NCBI GenBank assembly: GCA_028554795.2
Contig: CM068827.1
Location: 71,831,809-71,895,808 of the forward strand
Origin: Sinohyriopsis cumingii
Lineage: Eukaryota > Mollusca > Bivalvia > Unionida > Unionidae
Length of the DNA stretch: 64,000 bases
Direction of reading: 5' to 3'
Shown here: one piece after another, positions 54,258 to 60,851 of the stretch
Layout of the letters: every line of letters begins with the position of its first letter
Numbering within the stretch: the first letter of the stretch is position 1
Program-made: the position numbers and the translations under genes
Notes under the pieces: generated by a model
Seen by the model: the letters and a program-made list of their open reading frames with translations, nothing else
What the model was told of the DNA's origin: nothing
The model's database searches: none

Positions 54258-55336
54258 TCACTTCTTTTTATAGTCGATGACTTGCGAAGCGTCGATCCAA
54301 GAATCAAAACTGGGTGGATATCCTTTCCAACGTACTTTGACTTCTTTGACACGTCGTTTGCCCACTTTACGGTTTCTGCGTTCGAGAATGCTTTCGATGA
54401 CGTACACGTCGTCTTCTTTTTTGGTGACACGTTGTAACTCGGGTAAGTAAAACGTTCCTTTGAGCACTTCTCCGTTCATGTCCTCCAATTTATAGACGGC
54501 AGGATGACGGCCATGCACTCGTCCAGTGACACGAAACAATTCGGTTGTCCAGTTAGGTAAGTAACCTTTGTCGAAAGTGCGTTTGGTTTTGCCAATGGGT
54601 ACCCAATCTCCTACGGTCAACACTCCACTTTTCTTGGGGGCAGCCCTCGTCGGGGACGTACCAAACAGGCGCTCAAACACCAACACTTCGTTTTCGGGAG
54701 TCACTTCTTGCGGGGCACGTCCGATGCTTCGATGGTAAGATTGGTTGTACGCTTGCACCAGGTGCGGTAAGATGTCGATGTACTTCAGAGTGTGGTGATG
54801 CGTAAAATATTTCCCCATGCGTTCTTTCAAAGTGCGTTGAAAACGTTCCACGATGCTGGCTTTGGTGTCTGGATTCTCGGTGGTAAAAAAATGTATGTCA
54901 CGTTTCTTTAGTTCTTTTTGGAACGCTTGGCTCGAAGAGGGTGACGACCCCTTTGTTTCAACACTCGTTGCAGGGCTCGCACTAACTCGCTGCTCGATTT
55001 GGAAGTCAAGGGTACGACCCAGGCAAATTTGGAAAAGACGCTGATGACACAAAACAAATGTTTGTAGCCACGATTGTAGCTGGCCAAATGAGAGACATCG
55101 GCTAAATCGGCTTGCCATTGATGATGGATGCCTTCCACTCGGGTGCGACTTCTGGAAAACTTGCGTCGAATGGGCTTATGTAAAGTGTAGGTAGCTTGTT
55201 CTTGTAACCATCGTTGCACTTGAGGTAAACGGAGACTTTTCAGTCGCGTTTTGTCAGCACGATACAATTTTTGAACTCCTGCGTAACCTGCAGGATGGGA
55301 GGGATAGTAGTAAATGCTGGCTAACACTTTTTCCAT
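54258..55336 (-). pseudogene. Retroviral-type integrase with chromodomain, internal deletion and frameshift
   Basis: The start is the ATG of MEKVLASIYYYP. The N-terminal part has the YPSHPAGYAGVQKLYR helix and the linker ATYTLHKPIRRKF, both usual in Polinton integrases. The catalytic core starts with the first Asp in WQADLADVSHL. The stretch that should follow LKQRGRHP and hold the second catalytic Asp is missing. At that point (about 54908-54950) the frame shifts, and the core resumes at AFQKELKKRDIHFF. The catalytic Glu is in ASIVERFQRTLKERM. The C-terminal chromodomain is visible as VYVIESILERR and VKVRWKGYPPSFDSWI. Without the second Asp the enzyme cannot join DNA, so the copy is immobile. 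The gene starts within the last bases of the upstream coiled gene. Confidence 0.85.
54266..54274 (-). promoter_or_regulatory. TATA box of the late block (membrane protein, penton)
   Basis: Minus strand ctataaaaa lies within the last codons of the integrase, about 14-22 bases before the ATG of the two-helix gene. This is close for a TATA box, so the transcript may start beyond the first ATG and mainly serve the genes downstream. Confidence 0.4.
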
Positions 55337-55350
55337 TTTTTCTTTCTGTG

Positions 55351-55968
55351 TTAATAAGGCACCCACTCTTGGAAGATGCTACTCTTTTTCTCTTGGGGTA
55401 CTTTCTTGGATTGCAATGCTTTGCGTGTGCGACCAGCAATAGGTGTCGCAGAGGAGGATGTCTGAACAGGGGATATCGGTTCTTGTTTCACTTTTGTCTT
55501 CACTTCTGTCTTCACTTTCTTTTTCTCTTCTGATGAAGAAGGAGTGCTCATCATCTTTTTAATCCATCCATTTCTGGAGGTAGGTGGTGTTGTTAACTTG
55601 CGTACTTTTTCTGGTGGAGTTTCAAACCCTTCTTCTTCTTCTTCTCCTTTTTCTGTCTTGGTCACTGGTAGTGGTGATGGTGCTGAACTTTTCATCAAGG
55701 TCTTAAAATCTTTCAGAGTGGGAAGAGTTGTTTCGTCTGAGGCTTTCTGGTGAAAGAGTTGCAGTCGTTGAAAGAGTTGACCGTACTTTTGCGATTTTTC
55801 TGTTTCGGACAAATCTTGGCGATTCATTAAGGACTGCAATTCGTGTTGTAACTGGGACATCTCGCTCAAATTGGGATTGGGAGGTAAATGCGGGGTGCGT
55901 TGTTCTTGCCAACGATGGTATTCCATCCATCGTTCGTAAGGCACTAAAGCTAGTTTTCGTCCTTCCAT
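55351..55968 (-). CDS. Conserved Polinton protein with charged tail
   Basis: 205 residues, intact, starting MEGRKLALVPYERWMEYHRW. The LVPYERW pattern near the start, followed by a helix with Leu-rich spacing (SETEKSQKYGQLFQRLQLF), recurs in a Polinton gene family usually found close to the integrase; this is from memory. The second half is low-complexity and basic, with a possible nuclear targeting segment (EEKKKVKTEVKTKVKQEP), and it ends IFQEWVPY. A TATA-like gataaaaa lies about 50 bases upstream, inside the end of the previous gene. No enzyme motif is seen. A DNA-binding or virion core role is possible but unproven. Confidence 0.6.
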   Translation of the reverse strand: MEGRKLALVPYERWMEYHRWQEQRTPHLPPNPNLSEMSQLQHELQSLMNRQDLSETEKSQKYGQLFQRLQLFHQKASDETTLPTLKDFKTLMKSSAPSPLPVTKTEKGEEEEEGFETPPEKVRKLTTPPTSRNGWIKKMMSTPSSSEEKKKVKTEVKTKVKQEPISPVQTSSSATPIAGRTRKALQSKKVPQEKKSSIFQEWVPY

Positions 55969-56014
55969 GGGGTTGTCAGGGGTCGATTCTGAGATCTTGG
56001 GACTTCAGAGGGCC

Positions 56015-56022
56015 TTTTTATC
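56015..56022 (-). promoter_or_regulatory. TATA-like box before the LVPYERW gene
   Basis: Minus strand gataaaaa, overlapping the stop of the upstream gene and about 48 bases before the ATG at 55968. Confidence 0.4.
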
Positions 56023-56422
56023 TTGCTCCCACCAGTCCTCCCAACATGGTTCCCAAGACTCCTTTCAGTAATGGGCCTAACAAGAGGGGTAAAATTCCTC
56101 CACGATGGACCAACATCTTCTTTTTTTGACGAATGGGGATTTTATTTTGAACGATTTGGCGAAGAACGTGACGATGTTTGCCTAAGCATTGTTTCTGGTG
56201 TTTGGACAAAGGGATCGTGCCTTTCAACACGTTCAAACAACATTCGCAAACGGTATCGATGACCTCTTTGGAGGCTGATTGAATGAGTTTTTTTCGTAGG
56301 GGTGGAGAAGCTTTGGACAGGACAGATAACATGTCCCCATGTTTGACTAAACGAGGAGGTAGTCCTTTCCTTTTCTTTCTTTGGGGTTGTTTAGAAGAGG
56401 GATGTTTTCTGGAGGGTGACAT
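56018..56422 (-). CDS. Recurrent Polinton small protein (CECC family), copy A
   Basis: 134 residues from the ATG of MSPSRKHPSS; the first five codons of the longer frame have no ATG. Layout: basic N-terminus; a helical region with DMLSVLSKASPPLRKKLIQ; the family core EVIDTVCECCLNVLKGTIPL; a second basic helical part with HRHVLRQIVQNKIP; and the C-terminal KKMLVHRGGILPLLLGPLL, ending in a Gly/Leu-rich hydrophobic tail. This core is one of the most widely repeated sequences in invertebrate Polinton-like elements (from memory), yet its function is not known. The hydrophobic tail suggests membrane or capsid-interior interaction. A paralogue lies immediately upstream and a fossil copy lies in the host part at 20.4 kb. 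TATA box tataaaaaa upstream. Confidence 0.7.
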   Translation of the reverse strand: MSPSRKHPSSKQPQRKKRKGLPPRLVKHGDMLSVLSKASPPLRKKLIQSASKEVIDTVCECCLNVLKGTIPLSKHQKQCLGKHRHVLRQIVQNKIPIRQKKKMLVHRGGILPLLLGPLLKGVLGTMLGGLVGAR

Positions 56423-56466
56423 CTTCAGGAGCACCAAAACACTGATACCCTACTTGGTCACACACC

Positions 56467-56475
56467 TTTTTTATA
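56467..56475 (-). promoter_or_regulatory. TATA box of CECC-family copy A
   Basis: Minus strand tataaaaaa, about 45-53 bases before the ATG at 56422. Confidence 0.5.
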
Positions 56476-57431
56476 CTGGAACGCGTCGCCACTGATTGTC
56501 TTTACGTCGTATCAACTTCAGGACAGGCATGACACGTCGTGCAGGGGTACGTAACGAACTAAATCGTGCCAGTTCTTGCTTGGACAAATCCAGTAAACTT
56601 TGTAACATGCCCGATCTTTCTTGAACTTTGATTTTGGGAGCAGGTACTTTGTGAGCAGCAGCCACTACCACTAAATTGGAGGGTTCTGCCACTGGGGAAG
56701 TTCTTGGGGTCATCAGCGGAGAAGTTCTTGGTGTGATCAACGTCTCCAAGTACTCTTCAGTTCTTGGTGACATCAACGGGGAAGTGGATGAACTTGAGGC
56801 TGCCGGAGACGCGGTCACCGTCGTTGCAGGTCGTGGTTTGCGAGTGTAAGGTTGCGTCCTGGCCGAAGTGCCTCTCTTGCGACTAGTTTTCTTCTGTGGA
56901 CTTTTCTTTTTCTGGGGACTTTTTCTCTGTTTCTTTTTCCTGGGGGCTTCTTTTCTTTTTCCGGGGTGGTGACTGGTAAGAGGAGGGTCCCGCCACTGGA
57001 GAAGTTCTTGGAGACACGGGTCTCCTTGGGGACCTGGTCTTTTTCTTCTTCTTGGAACTTCGTTTGACATTTTTCTTGGGGAGAACTTTGGGGGCATTAG
57101 GATCCCATCTTAAGAGAGAGCGAATGATGACCCCTCCTAGAGTACCGCTCCCTCCAGGTTTTAAAATGATTTGTTTTTTGGTTTGAGTGTCGATGCGAGG
57201 ATCGGCCAGTTGGGTCAAAGCGACTTTGTTTCGATCAAAAAAGCGTTTGGTTTGATGAGGAATCTGAATGATCCCTTGTAGTAACTGACATGCAGTCACC
57301 GTGAACCATCGTAAGACTTCTTTGAGACTAGCTTCTAAGACACGAGCCCGTATTTGTGGATTTTTTTCTCGACTGATGCCATACAAGGCACGAATCAATT
57401 TGACGGTAAGATGCGACTGAAGGGACGTCAT
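56471..57431 (-). pseudogene. CECC-family copy B with long Ser-Pro/Lys tail, one frameshift
   Basis: Start at the ATG of MTSLQSHLTVKLIR. The first 110 residues follow copy A segment by segment: RARVLEASLKEVLRWF, CQLLQGIIQIPHQTK, KVALTQLADPRID, KKQIILKPGGSGTLGG. The cysteines and the hydrophobic end are less conserved. Instead of ending there, copy B continues into a basic, low-complexity tail with SPRTSPVAGPS and KKKRSPQ. Around 56940-57000 the frame changes, and a second frame carries on to 56471 with more SPRTSP-type repeats (TPRTSPVAEPS, TSPLMSPRT) and a basic end, WRRVPV. The repeats on both sides of the frame change support one original gene of about 320 codons. The tail resembles protamine-like or core DNA-binding proteins in composition only. 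TATA box upstream. Confidence 0.6.
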
Positions 57432-57470
57432 GTTCAAACTGTGTGAGACAGACGAAAAGTGTCTGAGGTT

Positions 57471-57477
57471 TTTATAG
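57471..57477 (-). promoter_or_regulatory. TATA box of CECC-family copy B
   Basis: Minus strand ctataaa, followed by aacctcag, about 40 bases before the ATG at 57431. Confidence 0.5.
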
Positions 57478-57496
57478 ATTTTTTTGTGGAGTGAAG

Positions 57497-58225
57497 TTAA
57501 GTCGAGGACGGAGACGTGTACAGGACAGGCCCTCCGTCTTGGCACCAGTGGTGAAACAAGTGGGTACGAAATCGCAAATCCTCGGGGGTCGTAGGTTTCA
57601 AATCGACGAGTAAATAGGCGTGTGGAGTTTGAGTGGCATCGTCGTACGCCTGAGTCAGCCAAGGCGTTCCTAACTGTTTGGCTAAGACTTGCACTTGCAA
57701 TTTATCTCGAGGGCTTTTAAACAAGACCACGTAATGCGCATTGAGACTGATGGTGCGATGGGCTTTACTTTATTGAAACAAATTTTGAGTGATGTAAACG
57801 ACACTGGCATTACGGTGATGCCCTTTGTGCGTGAACCAAAGTTTAATTTCTTCTTCGTCTTCTCCTAACATGTCGTCGAAAATGACCAAATGGGTTAGAC
57901 GGGAGTCAGAGACGATGCCGTCATCTTCTTTAGGAATGCCTTCCACAAACACGATGGAATCGCCTTGACTTTCTCGCAAGAGGCTGTACGCCGATTGCCA
58001 CTCTTTGTAACACCACACGATGCGTTGAGGTGGACGATCGATCAAATGATGTTTATCTTCGATCAAACGTTTGACGAAATCGTTTTTGACTGAACCGCTA
58101 GGTCCAGCAATGAGCATGTTAAAGGGATGGCGAAGATACAAAGCCTGCCAACTGGCACGATCTAAGTGTTCGTCGATGACTTTGACAGTGGAGGAAGAGG
58201 GAGCAGAGACAGCAGAGGTAGCCAT
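57497..58225 (-). pseudogene. A32/FtsK-like genome-packaging ATPase, in-frame TAA and altered Walker A
   Basis: About 242 codons from the ATG of MATSAVSAPS. The P-loop region HPFNMLIAGPSGSVKND at residues 34-49 is recognisably that of the Polinton packaging ATPase. However, the Gly before the catalytic Lys reads Val and the Ser/Thr after it reads Asn, so nucleotide binding should be impaired. Walker B (LVIFDD) is intact near residue 115. A TAA at 57770-57772 follows VVYITQNLFQ; the C-terminal part continues in the same frame with the family signature HRTISLNAHYVVLFKSPRDK. The protein would pump DNA into the capsid. TATA box upstream. Two independent kinds of damage indicate that the gene has been without selection for some time. 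Confidence 0.85.
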
Positions 58226-58271
58226 AGTGTTAGGAATGTCACTTGTGACACGAAAACAGACAAGACAAGAG

Positions 58272-58279
58272 TTTATATA
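58272..58279 (-). promoter_or_regulatory. TATA box of the ATPase gene
   Basis: Minus strand tatataaa, preceded by ctgaaaaag, about 47 bases before the ATG at 58225. It lies just past the stop of the upstream membrane protein gene. Confidence 0.55.
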
Positions 58280-58307
58280 CTTTTTCAGAACACGTTTATT
58301 GAATGTT

Positions 58308-58610
58308 TTAAACGTGAACACGAAAGACAAAAATACATAAAAGCCAAAGGCTTAAGTACAACGATAAAAGGCACATGAAAACCATCAACGTGGAATAAAG
58401 ACAAGTGTCTGTACAACATGTTTTGGGTAATGTTCTGACCAGTTCTATAGGGGGTAAGGTCACACAAGTGTCCTCCGGAAAGGGTCTTTCAGGCATGTCC
58501 ACGACAGTCCTGTCCTGGGTGACGGGTTCTTCTGGTACGGTCACTAACACAGGTTGAAAAGTAACTTTTTTCTTTGGACGTTGAAAGGAAGGATCACAAC
58601 TCTCGAGCAT
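58308..58610 (-). CDS. Single-helix membrane protein
   Basis: 100 residues from the ATG of MLESCDPSFQ. A basic KKKVTF motif at residues 13-18 and a Pro/Val/Thr-rich ectodomain-like or cytoplasmic part are followed by a C-terminal hydrophobic helix at about residues 71-96 (LMVFMCLLSLYLSLWLLCIF). Small one-helix proteins with a KKVTF-type motif are common in Polintons and adintoviruses (from memory); function unknown. The start overlaps the end of the upstream gene by 17 bases, suggesting both are read from one transcript. Confidence 0.55.
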   Translation of the reverse strand: MLESCDPSFQRPKKKVTFQPVLVTVPEEPVTQDRTVVDMPERPFPEDTCVTLPPIELVRTLPKTCCTDTCLYSTLMVFMCLLSLYLSLWLLCIFVFRVHV

Positions 58611-58839
58611 ACTGGGCCACTTCTTGGGTCCAAGCCTCAAAATCCCATTCTTTCCAGGCACGGACATCTGTCCAATGGGGGTGTAAGTCACAAGCTACAC
58701 ACACATCGTCATACACGTCTTGGGTAGCTAAAAGTTGACGAATCTTTTTTTCCCGTAGAGGTCGAGAAGTATCCAGATGAAAACGCAAGGCTTTGAGCAA
58801 AATGAGTCTCTCGTGAACATTTAAAGGCACCACTTTCAT
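58594..58839 (-). CDS. Small protein of unknown function
   Basis: 81 residues, MKVVPLNVHERLILLKAL at the start. A predicted helical N-terminal half and a C-terminal half with two cysteines and many aromatic residues (CVACDLHPHWTDVRAWKEW). The ATG overlaps the upstream stop by four bases (ATGA). I do not recognise a family. The chosen start removes a longer frame that would duplicate the sequence of the overlapping neighbour. Confidence 0.5.
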   Translation of the reverse strand: MKVVPLNVHERLILLKALRFHLDTSRPLREKKIRQLLATQDVYDDVCVACDLHPHWTDVRAWKEWDFEAWTQEVAQYAREL

Positions 58840-59060
58840 GTTGAATGGGGTGGTAAATACTGTTCGTAAAGAGTCCACAAGGAATCGGCTGGTAAACGAA
58901 ATCCCAGAAAATAAGTCACTAAGACACACACTATGCGTCGTCCCAAATTGATTGGATACAGTTCTTGTAATAATTGATGGTAATGATCCACGGTTTGAAT
59001 ATGGTCATTGAGTTCATTCCACGGAATCTGTTCAATCACATGTGATAAAAACCTCGGCAT
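58836..59060 (-). CDS. Small helical protein of unknown function
   Basis: 74 residues, MPRFLSHVIEQIPWNELNDH at the start, helical throughout, with aromatic and Leu residues towards the end (YFLGFRLPADSLWTLYEQYL). TATA box tataaaaa lies about 12 bases before the ATG, too near to be the sole promoter for this ORF. Its 5' end overlaps the end of the larger F-box-like gene by 29 bases. The IPWNELNDHI segment vaguely recalls the F-box-like motif of its neighbours, but the match is too weak to claim. Confidence 0.45.
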   Translation of the reverse strand: MPRFLSHVIEQIPWNELNDHIQTVDHYHQLLQELYPINLGRRIVCVLVTYFLGFRLPADSLWTLYEQYLPPHST

Positions 59061-59523
59061 GACAGCCTGTTTTTATACTCTCTTTGTTTCTGATGCAATA
59101 CAAGTACTTTCTAGCCAGATATCTTCGTTCTCCAGTAGGAAATCTAAATCTTGCATACTGTAACCTACACTTCAGAGTTCGTTTAGGAGTTTCCTCTTCC
59201 GCTAAGTAGATTCCACGTAAAATATGTTGGTAATTCATTAACTTGTCTTCCTCAATGCGTTGCACTAGGTGAATCTCGAAGTAACCAAAATAATCAACAT
59301 GTCGATCATTGGCGACCTCAAAGTTTTGAACAATGTCTGACCACTGAAACAATTTCTGACGAATCAGTTCTTTTATACCATTCAGGTACCAGTGGTTCAA
59401 ACACCGGTGACCTAACGGATGCAACTGTTCTTTACGTTTGACTTGTATTTTGACCAGCTCTCGGTAAATGCGTTCTCTAAACTCCACAGGCAAGCCCAAA
59501 ATGTTCTCTTGTAAAGTATCCAT
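59032..59523 (-). CDS. F-box-like accessory protein 1 (longest paralogue)
   Basis: 163 residues from the ATG of MDTLQENILGLPVE. Residues 9-28 (GLPVEFRERIYRELVKIQVK) have the pattern of an F-box core helix (Leu-Pro-x-Glu-Leu/Phe, Ile, Leu spacing) used to bind Skp1 in ubiquitin ligases. The rest contains GIKELIRQKLFQWSDIVQ, a VDYFGYFEIHLVQ segment and an Arg-rich C-terminus. The next two genes share this motif, and the first 30 residues are nearly the same as in paralogue 2. Viral F-box-like proteins often redirect host ubiquitination; that role here is an inference. Frame intact. Confidence 0.5.
   Translation of the reverse strand: MDTLQENILGLPVEFRERIYRELVKIQVKRKEQLHPLGHRCLNHWYLNGIKELIRQKLFQWSDIVQNFEVANDRHVDYFGYFEIHLVQRIEEDKLMNYQHILRGIYLAEEETPKRTLKCRLQYARFRFPTGERRYLARKYLYCIRNKESIKTGCHAEVFITCD
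59071..59079 (-). promoter_or_regulatory. TATA box inside the end of F-box-like gene 1
   Basis: Minus strand gtataaaaa, upstream of the three overlapping small genes at 58308-59060. Confidence 0.5.
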
Positions 59524-59758
59524 AAGTATATACACTGTTTTTGGAATCCTTGGGTGGTGGCCAATAGCCTCGTTTACCTTTGTGCCTGATGTAATATCCA
59601 CTCATAATCAGTCTTCTTATACTTTGGAACAGAGCATAATTTAAAAAAGGATGAATAACTTTGCGTTTGCGTTTCACTTGTATTTTGATCAGTTCTCGGT
59701 AAATGCGTTCTCTCAACTCCACAGGCAAAGCACGAATGTTCTCTTGTAAAGTATCCAT
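59477..59758 (-). CDS. F-box-like accessory protein 2, probably truncated duplicate
   Basis: 93 residues beginning MDTLQENIRALPVELRERIYR. About 91 bases from the ATG are roughly 90% identical to the start of paralogue 1, so this is a fairly recent tandem duplication. After RRLIMSGYY the frame runs into the promoter and start of paralogue 1 in another frame (NSVYTYGYFTREHFG is its out-of-frame reading). The original C-terminus is therefore lost, and the product is probably non-functional beyond the F-box-like motif. It starts 22 bases after the stop of paralogue 3. Confidence 0.45.
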   Translation of the reverse strand: MDTLQENIRALPVELRERIYRELIKIQVKRKRKVIHPFLNYALFQSIRRLIMSGYYIRHKGKRGYWPPPKDSKNSVYTYGYFTREHFGLACGV

Positions 59759-59779
59759 GAATAGGTCAGTCCGTACAAT

Positions 59780-60172
59780 TCACAATCTTCTCCTAGAGCA
59801 AAAGTAATCCACATAGTAAGTAATTTCTGACCACTGCCATTCAGGGTAACGTCCAAAAATCTCACTGAACTCTTTTGATGTAAACGGTCTAGAGTGATAT
59901 AATAGGATGAATGCACACTTGACCCAGAGAAATCTAACACACTGGTTGACTTTTTTCACTTTCCTCTTGTGAATTTCTCGGCACAAAAGTTCTACAGTCA
60001 CCCATTGAGATTTCACTCTGGCAAACCCCTGCCAAACTTCCTTGTAAATCTTCTCTTGCAGTTCTTTAGGTAATGATTCAATATCGTTTTTGAAATGAAG
60101 TTTAAATACTGGTCTCGGTGATGTCCAACATTTGACTCCTAGCAAGTCTGGTTTCTTCTTCTTCAACGACAT
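59780..60172 (-). CDS. F-box-like accessory protein 3
   Basis: 130 residues from MSLKKKKPDLLG. After a basic N-terminus, the F-box-like motif reads ESLPKELQEKIYKEVW at about residues 32-47. The downstream region has EWQWSEITYYVDYF, which parallels the FQWSDIVQ and VDYFGYF blocks of paralogue 1, so the whole protein, and not only the motif, is related. The stop is 21 bases from the next ATG. I infer a lineage-specific expansion of one accessory gene. Frame intact; function unproven. Confidence 0.5.
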   Translation of the reverse strand: MSLKKKKPDLLGVKCWTSPRPVFKLHFKNDIESLPKELQEKIYKEVWQGFARVKSQWVTVELLCREIHKRKVKKVNQCVRFLWVKCAFILLYHSRPFTSKEFSEIFGRYPEWQWSEITYYVDYFCSRRRL

Positions 60173-60183
60173 GGTAAGTTACT

Positions 60184-60819
60184 TTAATGTCTCGGTCCCA
60201 CTAAGGGTAAGTAATGACAATTCGGTGACCAACGAGCATGTTCTAGGTAGGCCGAATCTTGCGGTTCCCAGTGGTGAAGTGACACACCGCAACTGAAGCA
60301 CTTGACTTTATCCCCTTCACCCAAGTAGTAAAATCCGGCTCTGGCTAATTCTTCGGGGGTCGGTCCTAGCAGATACTTAGGCCATTTTCCTTTGAACGAT
60401 TGAAGACGATTTTCAAAGTCTCAGTATTCCGACAAACGCACAGGGAACGAATATTCGTCTTTCACAGGTTCGTTTCGATGAGGGTTGGGTGACATGGACA
60501 GGAGTTTGCTCAGGACTGGATGACATCCGTAGGGAGGTAGACGTGAAGGTAGACATTCACCTTTAAAACGAAACCCAGTAAAGTGCCCAAGAGGACGAGT
60601 GGCATCGCTTTCGCATCCCTCAGGTTTGACACGCACAGCATCACTTTCCATGATAGGGGTAGTGAGAACAAAGTTCCCATGATGCTTTACGGCATCGCTA
60701 AGGTCACAGCGTACAGCATCGTTCCCATCGCAAGACTCACAATCGCATTCCACTTCAAAGCCCCCAAACTTGAATTGTGCCTTTATGAACTTGTTTTGTG
60801 TTTCTCTGAAAGTATTCAT
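60184..60819 (-). pseudogene. BIR-domain (IAP-like) protein, interrupted by an in-frame TGA
   Basis: The N-terminal 132 codons (from MNTFRETQNKFIKAQ) are unusual: FGGFEVECDCESCDG, then repeated DAV/DAT units (NDAVRCDLSDAV, SDAVRVKPEGCESDAT). They end in TGA at 60421-60423. Directly after it, with no frame change, 78 codons encode a complete baculovirus-IAP-repeat: NRLQSFKGKWPKYL, PEELARAGFYYLGEGD, then CFSC, 16 residues, H, 6 residues, C (CFSCG...EH...NC), which is the canonical zinc-binding spacing. BIR proteins block caspases or regulate cell death and are known from baculoviruses and other large DNA viruses. Here a cell-death-blocking role for the element is inferred. A TATA box stands upstream. 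Confidence 0.8.
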
Positions 60820-60851
60820 CTTGTTCGCTTGGTCTTGGTAGTCACAATGAA

